Shown: positions 7,874-17,132 of the stretch, one piece after another
Layout: each line of letters starts with the position of its first letter
Numbering within the stretch: the first letter of the stretch is position 1
NCBI RefSeq assembly: GCF_004016525.1
Contig: NZ_SACJ01000003.1
Span: 186,001-250,000, forward strand
Length of the DNA: 64,000 bases
Direction of reading: 5' to 3'
Source of the DNA: Flavobacterium sufflavum
Lineage (GTDB): Bacteria > Bacteroidota > Bacteroidia > Flavobacteriales > Flavobacteriaceae
Program-made: the position numbers and the translations under genes
The notes under the pieces: model-generated
Databases searched by the model: none
What the model was told of the DNA's origin: nothing
The model's input: only the letters and a program-made list of their open reading frames with translations

Positions 7874-8176
7874 ATGGAACCAATTACAACAATAGAAGTC
7901 AAAGACAACAGTTTTGCAAGACAATTTGAAACCACAACAGCAGAAGGACTTATTACCATTGAATATTCTCTCCAGGAAAGAAAAATATTCCTAACCAGAA
8001 TAAATACTCCCGAAGAATCCAAAAACGAAGAATTTATCGATAACCTAATCAAAACTATCTTGGATAACGCCATCGAACAACGACTCAAAATAGTCCCTAC
8101 CTACCCAAGAATAGTTCAGTTTTTCAAAAAAAATCCTTCTTATAAAGAATTACTTCCTCCCGGAATAAGAATTTAA
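7874..8176 (+). CDS. GNAT-like N-acetyltransferase (COG2388 type)
   Basis: A compact 100-residue protein of the YjdJ/COG2388 type of reduced GNAT fold. The order of elements is the family's: short strands with FETTTAEGLITIEYSL, then LTRINTPEES where the usual wording is HTEVPE, a helix with FIDNLIKTILDNAIEQRLKIVPTYPRIVQFFKKNP, and a C-terminal YKELLP. Members are thought to bind acetyl-CoA through this small fold, but the acceptor is unknown. The ATG at 7874 was chosen over an upstream start because the family begins here and the 21 extra residues are low-complexity. Convergent with the ABC-F gene and sharing its terminator. Confidence 0.75.
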   Translation: MEPITTIEVKDNSFARQFETTTAEGLITIEYSLQERKIFLTRINTPEESKNEEFIDNLIKTILDNAIEQRLKIVPTYPRIVQFFKKNPSYKELLPPGIRI

Positions 8177-8198
8177 TTTCCAGATAATACCCAACAAA

Positions 8199-8228
8199 AA
8201 AGGCACGAGAATCAACTCATGCCTTTAT
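8199..8228. terminator. Bidirectional terminator
   Basis: AAAGGCACGAG and CTCATGCCTTT form an 11-base stem with one mismatch, with A and T runs on the outer sides. It sits between two convergent genes and can serve both the acetyltransferase and the ABC-F gene. Confidence 0.75.
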
Positions 8229-8245
8229 AAACTTATTTCAAAAAA

Positions 8246-9880
8246 TTATTTTTCTATTTCTTTCATACTATCCATTTTCTTGTGCACCAAGAAACCGGTA
8301 ATATCTTCAAAATGCTCCACTACTCTTTTGTTTCCAAATTCAAAAACCTTAGTTGCTAAACCATCCAAGAAATCACGATCATGAGAAACCAAGATTAAAG
8401 TTCCATCAAAATCACGCAACGCATCTTTAATGATATCTTTAGTTTTCATATCCAGGTGATTCGAAGGCTCATCCAGAATCAACAAATTCACCGGTTCCAA
8501 CAATAACTTAATCATTGCCAAACGCGTTTTTTCTCCTCCTGAAAGCACTTTTACTTTTTTAGTAATATCATCACCCTGAAACATGAATGCCCCCAAAATA
8601 TTCTTGATTTGCGTTCTGATATCACCCACAGCAATAGCATCAATGGTTTCAAAAATTGTAGCATTTTCATCTAATAATGACGCTTGATTTTGAGCAAAAT
8701 ACCCAATTTGAGCATTATGACCAATTTCCACGCTTCCACCATCAATTCCAATTTCTTTCATGATGGCTTTAATCATAGTTGATTTACCTTCACCATTCTT
8801 ACCCACAAAAGCTACTTTTTGACCTCTTTCGATAACAATATTAGCATCTTTAAAAACCACATGATCTCCGTAAGCTTTTTCCAAATCCTTAACCACAACC
8901 GGATATTGCCCCGAACGGGCAGCTGGTGGAAATTTCAACTTCAAAGCCGAATTATCAACTTCATCAACCTGAACAATAACCAACTTCTCTAACATCTTCA
9001 CACGCGACTGAACCGCATCCGTTTTAGAAAAAGTCCCTTTAAAACGATCTATAAAAGCACGATTATCAGCAATCATCTTTTGTTGTTCATCGTATGCTTT
9101 TTGCTGGTGAACCCTACGGTCTTTACGCAATTCTAAATAATGAGAATATTTGGCTTTATAATCGTAAATTCTTCCCATCGTAACCTCAATAGTACGATTG
9201 GTAATATTATCAACAAAAGCTCTATCGTGAGAAATTACAACAACCGCCTTAGCCGAATTAATCAAGAAATCCTCTAACCATTGAATACTTTCAATATCCA
9301 TGTGGTTTGTAGGCTCATCCAGCAAAATCAAATCTGGTTTACGCAATAAGATTTTAGCCAATTCGATTCGCATTCTCCATCCTCCGGAAAACTCAGATGT
9401 TTGACGTGAAAAATCCTCACTAACAAACCCCAATCCTTTCAAGATTTTTTCTACTTCTGCTTCGTAATTAACCTCTTCGATAGCATAAAATTTCTCGCTT
9501 AAATCCGAAACTCTTTCGATTAATTTCATGTACTCATCACTTTCATAATCGGTACGAACAGTTAATTGCTCATTGATTTCATCAATCTCTGATTTCATAG
9601 CAAAATATTCCGAAAAAGCTTTAGACGCTTCTTCCATCACCGTTGCCCCATCAGTAGTCAATAAATGTTGCGGCAAATAAGCCACCACCGCATCTTTAGG
9701 AGCCGAAACATTTCCCGTTGAAGGCTTGCTGTTTCCTGCAATAATTTTTAGTAAAGTTGATTTTCCCGCACCATTTTTACCCATAAGGGCAATTTTATCA
9801 TTCTCATTAATAGCAAAAGAAACATCACTAAAAAGAGTCGTTCCACCAAACTGAACCGATATATCGTTAATTGTAATCAT
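8246..9880 (-). CDS. ABC-F family ATPase
   Basis: A 544-residue protein with two ABC ATPase domains and no membrane segment, the architecture of the ABC-F translation factors. Domain 1 has Walker A GKNGAGKST (about 34-42), signature SGGWRMR and Walker B LILLDEPTNHMD. Domain 2 has GKNGEGKST, LSGGEKTRL and LLILDEPSNHLD. Between them is a charged linker helix (the P-site tRNA interaction motif region) with RRVHQQKAYDEQQKMI. Length and motifs are closest to the YbiT/Uup-like housekeeping group, which acts on stalled or initiating ribosomes; antibiotic resistance is not implied by the sequence. The ATG at 9880 follows a clean TTG-N19-TATCTTTG promoter. Confidence 0.9.
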   Translation of the reverse strand: MITINDISVQFGGTTLFSDVSFAINENDKIALMGKNGAGKSTLLKIIAGNSKPSTGNVSAPKDAVVAYLPQHLLTTDGATVMEEASKAFSEYFAMKSEIDEINEQLTVRTDYESDEYMKLIERVSDLSEKFYAIEEVNYEAEVEKILKGLGFVSEDFSRQTSEFSGGWRMRIELAKILLRKPDLILLDEPTNHMDIESIQWLEDFLINSAKAVVVISHDRAFVDNITNRTIEVTMGRIYDYKAKYSHYLELRKDRRVHQQKAYDEQQKMIADNRAFIDRFKGTFSKTDAVQSRVKMLEKLVIVQVDEVDNSALKLKFPPAARSGQYPVVVKDLEKAYGDHVVFKDANIVIERGQKVAFVGKNGEGKSTMIKAIMKEIGIDGGSVEIGHNAQIGYFAQNQASLLDENATIFETIDAIAVGDIRTQIKNILGAFMFQGDDITKKVKVLSGGEKTRLAMIKLLLEPVNLLILDEPSNHLDMKTKDIIKDALRDFDGTLILVSHDRDFLDGLATKVFEFGNKRVVEHFEDITGFLVHKKMDSMKEIEK

Positions 9881-9942
9881 TTTTATTAGGTAATTAGATT
9901 TTTCGATTTTAAAATTATTAGAAAATCGATTTTTTGAAGGTG

Positions 9943-9972
9943 CAAAGATAGATTAATTAAGCAATTAGACAA
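9943..9972 (-). promoter_or_regulatory. ABC-F gene promoter
   Basis: Minus strand TTG (9972-9970), 19 bases, TATCTTTG (9950-9943): exact match to the flavobacterial pattern. The start codon is about 63 bases downstream. Confidence 0.8.
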
Positions 9973-9999
9973 TTGTTAATTTTCTATCCAAAACTAAAA

Positions 10000-10042
10000 A
10001 ACCGCAAATTCGCCAATTTAAAAAATCTGCGAATTTGCGGTT
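10000..10042 (-). terminator. Terminator of the GlmU-family gene
   Basis: AACCGCAAATTCGC (10000-10013) pairs perfectly over 14 bases with GCGAATTTGCGGTT (10029-10042). On the minus strand it is followed by TTTTTTAG. It lies 28 bases after the stop codon of the GlmU-family gene. Confidence 0.85.
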
Positions 10043-10069
10043 AAATTATTTTCATTTTTTATTATCGAA

Positions 10070-11245
10070 CTATTCCTTTCGCCACTTTTTAGTTTCCTCA
10101 AAAACATGCTCTAAAATAGCCTCTTCTTTTTCGTCAAACTCTATATTTCTCCTACCCATCACCAATCTGGCTGTTTCAAAAGCTTTTTTAGTTATATAAG
10201 TCGTAAAACCTGCCGCTCCACCCCAGGAAAAACTTGGAACAAAATTGCGAGGGAATCCGCTACCAAAAATATTCGAGCTCACTCCAACAACTGTTCCTGT
10301 GTTAAACATCGTATTGATACCGCATTTACTATGATCTCCCATCATCAAACCACAAAACTGCAATCCTGTTTTAGTAAAACCCTCGGTTTCATAGCTCCAC
10401 AATTTCACCTCTTCATAATTATTCTTAAGATTCGAATTATTAGTATCAGCACCAATGTTACACCATTCTCCTAAAACCGAATTTCCTAAAAACCCTTCAT
10501 GTCCTTTATTAGAATAAGCAAATAAGACCGAATTATTAATTTCTCCTCCAATTTTAGAATACGTTCCTACCGTTGTAGCACCATAAACCTTAGCCCCCAT
10601 CTTAACCACAGCTCCTTCACACAAAGCAAAAGGCCCACGAATAGTAGTACCTTCCATTATTAAAGTATCTTTACCTATATATATAGGTCCTGTAGAAGCG
10701 TTTAAGGTTACAAATTCCAACTTCGCACCTTCTTCAATAAAAATATTCTCCGGAGCAATTACATTAACACTTGCTGGAATAGACTGCGATTTTCTATCTT
10801 CGGTTAAAAACTCAAAATCTTCGCGTATAGCCGCATCATTTTTAGAAAAAATATCCCAGGTATTCATTACCGTTAAACATTCCTCATCAAATTCTATGAT
10901 TTCATAAGAATCAAAATCAACCTCTTCCTGAGTATCATTAGCATAGAAAGCAATTACTTCTTCTCCTTTAAAAATGGCCTGATTAGGCTCTAAGTTCGAA
11001 ACCATTTCAGCCAGAACTTCATTTGGAAGAAACGAAGCATTAATCATCACGTTCTCTTCTAATTCTACCATCGGATATTTATCAGACAAATATTCCTCAG
11101 TCAAAGTGGTAATGGTCGAACCCAAATATTTCTCCCATTTTTGACGAATCGTTAGGATTCCTATAAGAATATCAGCTACCGGACGAGTAAAAGTAAATGG
11201 TAATAAAGCATTACGGGCTGGTCCGTCAAAAAGTATATAATTCAT
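10070..11245 (-). CDS. GlmU-family putative sugar nucleotidyltransferase
   Basis: A 391-residue two-part protein found widely in Bacteroidota and usually called GlmU family protein. The N-terminal part (from MNYILFDGPARNALLPFTFTRP) is the NTP_transf_4-type domain. The C-terminal part (about 170 onward) shows left-handed beta-helix hexapeptide repeats, for example IGKDTLIMEGTTIRGPF and VYGATTVGTYSKIGG, as in acyl- or nucleotidyl-sugar transferases. The exact reaction is not established; it is not the canonical bifunctional GlmU. The start is set at the ATG at 11245. A longer frame begins with TTG at 11293, but that codon lies inside the -7 box TAACTTTG (11298-11291), so translation cannot begin there. 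Confidence 0.8.
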   Translation of the reverse strand: MNYILFDGPARNALLPFTFTRPVADILIGILTIRQKWEKYLGSTITTLTEEYLSDKYPMVELEENVMINASFLPNEVLAEMVSNLEPNQAIFKGEEVIAFYANDTQEEVDFDSYEIIEFDEECLTVMNTWDIFSKNDAAIREDFEFLTEDRKSQSIPASVNVIAPENIFIEEGAKLEFVTLNASTGPIYIGKDTLIMEGTTIRGPFALCEGAVVKMGAKVYGATTVGTYSKIGGEINNSVLFAYSNKGHEGFLGNSVLGEWCNIGADTNNSNLKNNYEEVKLWSYETEGFTKTGLQFCGLMMGDHSKCGINTMFNTGTVVGVSSNIFGSGFPRNFVPSFSWGGAAGFTTYITKKAFETARLVMGRRNIEFDEKEEAILEHVFEETKKWRKE

Positions 11246-11290
11246 AAAGTAGTCAAATTTATTAATTGAGTTTTTTCTTAAAACCCGAGC

Positions 11291-11298
11291 CAAAGTTA
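11291..11298 (-). promoter_or_regulatory. -7 element of the GlmU-family gene
   Basis: Minus strand TAACTTTG, about 46 bases before the ATG at 11245. No TTG is found at the usual spacing. It overlaps the false upstream TTG start. Confidence 0.55.
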
Positions 11299-11325
11299 CA
11301 AAGTTTTCAAATAGATAAAAATAAA

Positions 11326-11349
11326 AAAGCCTCCCAAAAGGAAGGCTCT
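11326..11349 (-). terminator. rpmE2 terminator
   Basis: On the minus strand AGCCTTCC-TTTT-GGGAGGCT followed by TTTTTTATTTTT, a compact intrinsic terminator 23 bases past the rpmE2 stop codon. Confidence 0.85.
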
Positions 11350-11371
11350 GTTATTTAAAAACAAATTAAAA

Positions 11372-11623
11372 TTATTTAATGTGTTTAGCGTATTTAGTTT
11401 TGAATTTATCAATACGTCCTGCAGTATCGATAAGTTTAGATTTACCTGTGTAAAAAGGGTGAGAAGTTCTAGAGATCTCCATTTTTACAACTGGGTATTC
11501 AACACCATCAACTGTAATTGTCTCTTTAGTATCTGCTGTAGATTTAGTAATAAAAACATCATCATTTGACATGTCTTTAAAAGCAACTAATCTGTAATTT
11601 TCTGGGTGTACACCTTTTTTCAT
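11372..11623 (-). CDS. rpmE2: Ribosomal protein bL31 type B
   Basis: An 83-residue large-subunit ribosomal protein. It starts [19 protein letters not shown], has the type B block [25 protein letters not shown] and ends in [17 protein letters not shown]. It contains no cysteine, so it is the zinc-free (C-) form; in organisms with two forms this one is used under zinc shortage, but here it may be the only copy. It has its own promoter (11732-11760) and terminator (11326-11349), so it is a single-gene unit. Confidence 0.95.
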   Translation of the reverse strand: MKKGVHPENYRLVAFKDMSNDDVFITKSTADTKETITVDGVEYPVVKMEISRTSHPFYTGKSKLIDTAGRIDKFKTKYAKHIK

Positions 11624-11731
11624 CTTGAATCTTTTTTATTTGTTTGGCTATAACTCATTTTGAAGCTTCTCTTTTAACAGAAAAGGTATAAAGGAATTAT
11701 AACTTTTTATTTTAATATTATTTTGAGGATG

Positions 11732-11760
11732 CAAAAATACAATTATTTTTCAATAAACAA
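11732..11760 (-). promoter_or_regulatory. rpmE2 promoter
   Basis: Minus strand TTG (11760-11758), 18 bases, TATTTTTG (11739-11732). The leader to the ATG at 11623 is about 100 bases and shows no obvious structured element. Confidence 0.7.
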
Positions 11761-11829
11761 ATCTTTATTTCTTTTTTTTATATAAAGAGCTAAAAACAGT
11801 TTTTTACTCTTCAATATACAGGGAATTAC

Positions 11830-11837
11830 TATATTTG
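11830..11837 (+). promoter_or_regulatory. -7 element of the DUF4199/glycosyltransferase pair
   Basis: TATATTTG matches TAnnTTTG and lies 24 bases before the ATG at 11862. A TTG -33 is not seen. Confidence 0.55.
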
Positions 11838-11861
11838 TTGCTTAATTGAAAGTAACGCACA

Positions 11862-12395
11862 ATGATTCACGAAACCATTAAAAAAAACGGAATTACTTTT
11901 GGAATTATAACTGGATTAACTTCTGTTTTAATCACCACTTTAATATATTCTATCGATTTAAATTTGTTCACTTCACCGTGGATTGGTTTTTCTAATTTAG
12001 CCTTGTATTTTATCATCGCAATTGTGCTACTTATAAAGACTAAAAAAGAATTCAAAGATACTTTTACTTTTAAAGACGCTTTCACCACTTATTTTATTTC
12101 TGCTTTAATTGGAATTCTAATATCTGTTGTTTTCAACATTATACTATTTAACCTTATTGATCCTGCTGCCAAAGATACCATCAAAGAATTAACCATAAAA
12201 TTCATGATTTCTGCAATGGAGAAATTCAATGCTCCGGCAGAAGGAATCAACAAAGCAATTAAGGATTTAAAAGAAAACGATCAATTCTCAGTTATAGGAC
12301 TCTTAAAAGGTTCTTTGTCTAATATTGTTTTCTGCACCATTTTTGGTTTAATTTTGGCCGCTTTCTTTAAAAGCAAACCCTCATCACAAGAATAA
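11862..12395 (+). CDS. DUF4199 membrane protein
   Basis: A 177-residue inner-membrane protein with four predicted hydrophobic helices: about 12-31, 40-58, 77-100 and 148-167. Between the third and fourth is a hydrophilic helical stretch rich in Lys and Glu (about 103-143). The pattern and the FKDAFTTYFISALIGILISVVFNIILFNLIDP segment match the DUF4199 family of Bacteroidota, which has no known function. It lies 6 bases before the glycosyltransferase gene and very probably shares its transcript, so a role in handling a lipid-linked sugar is possible but is only inferred from position. Confidence 0.75.
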   Translation: MIHETIKKNGITFGIITGLTSVLITTLIYSIDLNLFTSPWIGFSNLALYFIIAIVLLIKTKKEFKDTFTFKDAFTTYFISALIGILISVVFNIILFNLIDPAAKDTIKELTIKFMISAMEKFNAPAEGINKAIKDLKENDQFSVIGLLKGSLSNIVFCTIFGLILAAFFKSKPSSQE

Positions 12396-12401
12396 AAATC
12401 G

Positions 12402-13361
12402 ATGAATTTATCTATATTAATACCACTTCTTAACGAAGAAGAATCACTTCAAGAACTTTACACTTGGATTATCAAAGTAATGCAGGAAAACCGTTATTCC
12501 TATGAAATCATATTTCTTGATGACGGAAGTTCTGACAAATCCTGGTCTATCATCCAAGGTTTCGCTATCGAAAACACGCATGTAAAAGGAATCCGATTCA
12601 TGAAAAACTTTGGTAAATCACAGGCTCTGCACGCCGGTTTTGCTAAAGCTCAAGGAGATGTTATCATCACCATGGATGCTGATTTGCAAGACAGCCCGGA
12701 GGAAATCCCAGGACTGTATGAAATGATTACCAAACAAAATTTTGACTTGGTTTCAGGATGGAAAAAGAAACGTTACGACTCGGTTGTGGCTAAAAATCTT
12801 CCTTCAAAATTATTCAATTGGGCAGCCCGAAAAACTTCGGGAGTCGAATTGAATGATTTCAATTGCGGATTAAAAGCTTACCGAAATGTGGTGGTAAAAA
12901 ACATCGAAGTTTCAGGCGAAATGCACAGATACATTCCGGTTCTGGCAAAAAATGCCGGATTTGGAAAAATTGGCGAAAAAGTAGTGCAACATCAGGCCAG
13001 GAAATACGGTGAAACTAAATTTGGAATGGAACGTTTCATTAACGGTTTCTTAGACTTAATCACCATTTGGTTCCTATCCCGATTTGGAAAAAGACCGATG
13101 CACTTATTTGGAGCCATTGGTTCTCTTATGTTCATCATCGGTTTTTTACTGGCAGGATATATTGGTTTTTCTAAATTATATCACATGTACAACAATATGC
13201 GTTACAGCTTAGTGACTAACAATCCTTGGTTTTACATAGCATTAACCACAATGGTATTAGGGACGCAATTATTTTTAGCAGGTTTTTTAGGCGAAATTAT
13301 TTTACGTACTAAAAACAATGAAGAACGCTATAAAATTTCAAAAGAGATTAATTTTTTATAG
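12402..13361 (+). CDS. Family 2 glycosyltransferase, membrane anchored
   Basis: A 319-residue GT2 enzyme of the polyprenyl-phosphate sugar synthase type (DPM/GtrB/ArnC-like). It has LSILIPLLNEEESL at the N-terminus, FLDDGSSD for the nucleotide, and MDADLQDSPEEIPGL with the DXD metal site (about 90). The acceptor-side motif QHQARKYGETKFG follows, and then two C-terminal membrane helices (about 230-255 and 275-300). Such enzymes move a sugar from a nucleotide to undecaprenyl phosphate on the cytoplasmic face for later transfer to envelope glycans. The exact sugar is not readable. It follows DUF4199 with a 6-base gap. Confidence 0.85.
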   Translation: MNLSILIPLLNEEESLQELYTWIIKVMQENRYSYEIIFLDDGSSDKSWSIIQGFAIENTHVKGIRFMKNFGKSQALHAGFAKAQGDVIITMDADLQDSPEEIPGLYEMITKQNFDLVSGWKKKRYDSVVAKNLPSKLFNWAARKTSGVELNDFNCGLKAYRNVVVKNIEVSGEMHRYIPVLAKNAGFGKIGEKVVQHQARKYGETKFGMERFINGFLDLITIWFLSRFGKRPMHLFGAIGSLMFIIGFLLAGYIGFSKLYHMYNNMRYSLVTNNPWFYIALTTMVLGTQLFLAGFLGEIILRTKNNEERYKISKEINFL

Positions 13362-13497
13362 TTAAAACTCATTATCAACACAATACAAATCTATTTATTT
13401 CTTATATTCCGAATAAAATAGTCGTTGTTAAAAACAATGCATTACAAAAACTAAAAACAACCCAATATAAAAACGAGAACCGTAAAACGCGACAGAA

Positions 13498-15225
13498 ATG
13501 GAAACTAAACAACACATTTTAGATGCAGTTAATGAATGGCAAAGCCCTACATTTGACACCGCAACCCAAGAAGCACTTAACGAACTGATAAAAAATGCCC
13601 CAAAAGAACTTGAAGAAAGTTTTTACAAAAACTTAGAATTTGGAACTGGAGGAATGCGAGGTATTATGGGCGTGGGAAACAACCGAATTAACAAATACAC
13701 ATTGGGAAAAAGCACTCAAGGACTTTCTAATTACCTGAAATCTGTTTTTCCTAACCAACCTATAAAAGCGGTTATTGCTTTTGATTGTCGTCATAACAGT
13801 AAATCTTTAGCTAAGGTTGTCGCTGATGTTTTCTCTGCCAATGGAATTCAGGTATATCTTTTTTCAGATCTAAGACCAACACCCGAATTATCTTTTGCAC
13901 TTAGACATTTAGGTTGTCAATGCGGAATCGTTTTGACCGCTTCTCACAACCCACCTGAATATAACGGTTACAAAGTATACTGGCAGGATGGAGGACAAAT
14001 TGTACCTCCTGAAGATGAAGCAATCATCAATGCCATCGAAAAATTAAATTACGACGAAATCAAATTTGATGCTAACGAAGATTTGATTCAATATATCGAC
14101 AAAGAAGTTGACCAGGCCTTTATCAAATCAACTATTGAAAATGCCAGTTTTGATACACCTGCTGAAGCAAAAGACAATTTAAACATTGTTTTCACTTCAT
14201 TGCATGGGACTTCCATTACTGTAGTTCCTGAAACTTTTGCTCAAGCGGGTTACAAAAACGTACATCTGGTTGAAGAGCAATCGGTTCCTAATGGTGATTT
14301 CCCTACGGTAAAATCTCCAAATCCTGAAGAACCGGAAGCTTTGACTTTAGCATTGGCTCTTGCGGATAAAACAAATGCTGATATCGTTATTGGTACCGAC
14401 CCTGATTGTGACCGTCTAGGAATTGCTGTTCGAAATAACGAAGGCGAAATGACCTTGTTGAACGGAAACCAAACGATGATTTTAATGACTGCCTTTTTAC
14501 TGGAAAAATGGAAAAAAGCAGGCAAAATTAACGGAAAACAATTTGTAGGCTCTACTATCGTTTCTACTCCTATGATTATGGAATTGGCTTCGGCTTATGG
14601 TGTTAATTTCAAAGTAGGTTTGACCGGTTTCAAATGGATTGCCAAAATGATTAAGGATTTCCCTGAATTACAATTCATCGGCGGTGGAGAAGAAAGTTTC
14701 GGATATATGGTAGGTGATGCCGTTCGTGATAAAGATGCAGTTGCTGCAACCTTATTAATTTGCGAAGTGGCAGCTCAAGCCAAAGCTAACGGAAGTACGG
14801 TTTACAAAGAATTATTGAAATTATACGTAGATCACGGATTCTTCAAAGAATATTTAGTTTCATTGACTAAAAAAGGAATGGAAGGCTTACAGGAAATCAA
14901 CCAGATGATGATTGACCTGAGAGAAAATCCATTAAAAGAAATCAACGGACAACGTGTGGTAATGGTCGAAGATTACGATTCTTCTATTGCTAAAAATTTA
15001 CTTGACGGTGAAGAATCGGTTATGGACATGCCAAAATCAAACGTGTTGATTTATTATACTGAAGATGGTTCAAAAATTTGCGCCAGACCTAGTGGAACCG
15101 AGCCTAAAATCAAATTCTACATCAGTGTAAATACTGAACTTGATGCTGTTGAAAATTTCAATGAAGTAGAAAACATCTTAGACGACAAAATAAAAAATAT
15201 CATTACTGCAATGCAATTGAACTAA
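13498..15225 (+). CDS. Phosphoglucomutase/phosphomannomutase family enzyme
   Basis: A 575-residue alpha-D-phosphohexomutase converting hexose 1-phosphate and 6-phosphate. All four catalytic loops are visible: the phosphoserine loop TASHNP (about 148-153), the metal loop DPDCDRLG (about 301-308), the sugar loop GGGEESFGY (about 398-406) and the phosphate loop RPSGTEPKIKFY near the C-terminus. The N-terminal FGTGGMRGIMGVGNNRIN stretch is typical of the PgcA-type long mutases. The stop codon overlaps the start of the ABC transporter by one base, so the two are cotranscribed. Confidence 0.9.
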   Translation: METKQHILDAVNEWQSPTFDTATQEALNELIKNAPKELEESFYKNLEFGTGGMRGIMGVGNNRINKYTLGKSTQGLSNYLKSVFPNQPIKAVIAFDCRHNSKSLAKVVADVFSANGIQVYLFSDLRPTPELSFALRHLGCQCGIVLTASHNPPEYNGYKVYWQDGGQIVPPEDEAIINAIEKLNYDEIKFDANEDLIQYIDKEVDQAFIKSTIENASFDTPAEAKDNLNIVFTSLHGTSITVVPETFAQAGYKNVHLVEEQSVPNGDFPTVKSPNPEEPEALTLALALADKTNADIVIGTDPDCDRLGIAVRNNEGEMTLLNGNQTMILMTAFLLEKWKKAGKINGKQFVGSTIVSTPMIMELASAYGVNFKVGLTGFKWIAKMIKDFPELQFIGGGEESFGYMVGDAVRDKDAVAATLLICEVAAQAKANGSTVYKELLKLYVDHGFFKEYLVSLTKKGMEGLQEINQMMIDLRENPLKEINGQRVVMVEDYDSSIAKNLLDGEESVMDMPKSNVLIYYTEDGSKICARPSGTEPKIKFYISVNTELDAVENFNEVENILDDKIKNIITAMQLN

Positions 15226-17054
15226 TGGACAAAAGCTTATTAAAATTATTTCCTTACTTAAAACCTTACAATTCTCACATTATATGGAATGTGATTTATA
15301 ATATTTTATATGCTTTTTTTAGCACCATTTCGATGCTAACATTACTTCCTGTGCTTGATGTTCTTTTTGGAAAGGCAAAAGAAGTATTTACAAAACCTAC
15401 CTACACAGGGATTGGAAATATAAAACAGTATGGCACAGAATACATGTATTATCAAATTTCAACATTAACACAAGGCAACAGTATTCAAGTTGCTTTGTTG
15501 TTTGTTGTATTAATGATAATTACTACTTTTTTATTAAAAAATCTCTTTAACTATTTAGCATCATTCCATATCATGCACCTTAAAAATGGAGTTCTTAAAG
15601 ATTTAAGAAAATCCATGTATGATAAAATTATTGAATTACCAATATCTTACTATTCGGAGAAAAGAAAAGGAGATATTATGGCCCGTATGCTGGGAGATGT
15701 CAACGAAGTACAAAATTCATTTTTTTCAATCTTAGAACTCGTTGTAAAAGAACCGCTAACTATCATTTTTGCCTTAGCTACGATGTTTTTCATAAGTACA
15801 AAACTTACTTTATTTGTTTTGATTTTCATGCCTATATCAGGCTGGATTATTTCAAAAGTAGCAAAAAGTCTAAGAGCTAAATCATTAGAAGCTCAAAAAG
15901 AAAGCGGATTTCTAATTTCTATTGTAGATGAAACTTTAGGTGGATTAAAAGTAATTAAAAGCTACAACGCCGAGCCAAATTTCAAAAACAGATTCAATGA
16001 TTCTGTGATGAGATTACTAAATTTATCAAATAGCATTGGTACTAAAAATAACCTGGCTACACCATTAAGTGAATTTCTGGGAGTAACAACCATAGCCATT
16101 TTACTTTTTTATGGTGGTAATTTAGTTTTAATAGACAAAACATTAGATGGATCTTCTTTTATTGTTTATCTTACTTTAGCTTTCAACATTCTTACACCTG
16201 CTAAAGCAATCTCTAAAGCTTCTTATGCTGTAAAAAATGGATTAGCTGCTGCAGAACGTGTTTTTGAAGTTTTAGAAGTTGAAAACGAAATTACTTCAAA
16301 AGAAAAAACCACTGACAAAAACACTTTTGATTCTGAAATAACTCTCAAAAACATTCACTTTAAATATGAAGATGAAAATGTTTTAAAAGACTTTTCTCTT
16401 GAAGTCAAAAAGGGACAAACTATTGCTTTAGTTGGTCAATCGGGAAGTGGAAAAAGTACCATTGCCAATTTACTGACTCGTTTTTATGATGTTAACGAAG
16501 GTAGCATTGCTATTGACGGAGTAAACATCAAAGACATGAACTTACAATCTTTGCGCGGATTGATGGGATTAGTTACTCAAGACAGCATTTTATTTAACGA
16601 CACCATAAAAGCAAATATTTCTTTAGGAAAACCAAATGCTTCTGACGAAGAAATTATCGAAGCTTTAAAAATTGCCAATGCCTACGAATTTGTAAAAGAC
16701 TTGCCAAACGGAATTTACACTAACATTGGCGATAGCGGAAATAAACTATCGGGTGGTCAAAAACAACGTTTGTCAATTGCTCGCGCCGTATTGAAAAACC
16801 CTCCAATTATGATTCTGGACGAAGCAACATCTGCTTTGGATACTGAAAGCGAAAAATTTGTACAAGTGGCATTGGAAAACATGATGCAAAACAGAACCTC
16901 AATTGTTATAGCTCACCGTCTTTCTACCATTCAAAAAGCAGATACGATTATCGTTATGAAAAAAGGAAAAATTGTAGAACAAGGCACACATGAAGAATTG
17001 ATTGCTTTAAATGGCACTTATAACAAATTAGTTTCCATGCAATCTTTAGAATAA
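15225..17054 (+). CDS. ABC transporter, MsbA-like (permease-ATPase fusion)
   Basis: A 609-residue half-transporter. The N-terminal part (about 1-330) has six membrane helices, including VALLFVVLMIITTFLLKNLFNYL. The C-terminal ATPase has Walker A GQSGSGKST (about 408), signature KLSGGQKQRLSIARA, Walker B IMILDEATSALD and a switch His in VIAHRLSTI. It works as a homodimer; MsbA members flip lipid A or other lipids and drugs out of the inner leaflet. The substrate is not determinable here. Translational coupling to the mutase by a one-base overlap (TAATG) suggests a shared role in envelope glycolipid supply. Confidence 0.88.
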   Translation: MDKSLLKLFPYLKPYNSHIIWNVIYNILYAFFSTISMLTLLPVLDVLFGKAKEVFTKPTYTGIGNIKQYGTEYMYYQISTLTQGNSIQVALLFVVLMIITTFLLKNLFNYLASFHIMHLKNGVLKDLRKSMYDKIIELPISYYSEKRKGDIMARMLGDVNEVQNSFFSILELVVKEPLTIIFALATMFFISTKLTLFVLIFMPISGWIISKVAKSLRAKSLEAQKESGFLISIVDETLGGLKVIKSYNAEPNFKNRFNDSVMRLLNLSNSIGTKNNLATPLSEFLGVTTIAILLFYGGNLVLIDKTLDGSSFIVYLTLAFNILTPAKAISKASYAVKNGLAAAERVFEVLEVENEITSKEKTTDKNTFDSEITLKNIHFKYEDENVLKDFSLEVKKGQTIALVGQSGSGKSTIANLLTRFYDVNEGSIAIDGVNIKDMNLQSLRGLMGLVTQDSILFNDTIKANISLGKPNASDEEIIEALKIANAYEFVKDLPNGIYTNIGDSGNKLSGGQKQRLSIARAVLKNPPIMILDEATSALDTESEKFVQVALENMMQNRTSIVIAHRLSTIQKADTIIVMKKGKIVEQGTHEELIALNGTYNKLVSMQSLE

Positions 17055-17132
17055 ATAATTATAATTTAATATCGCTTTATTTTAGATTCAAAAAACGAAT
17101 AATATCTTTATGCAACTTTAAATCTAAAAGCA

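Noticed and set aside
11246..11293. TTG start for the GlmU-family protein
   Set aside because: The TTG is part of the -7 box TAACTTTG; homologues begin at MNYILFDG.
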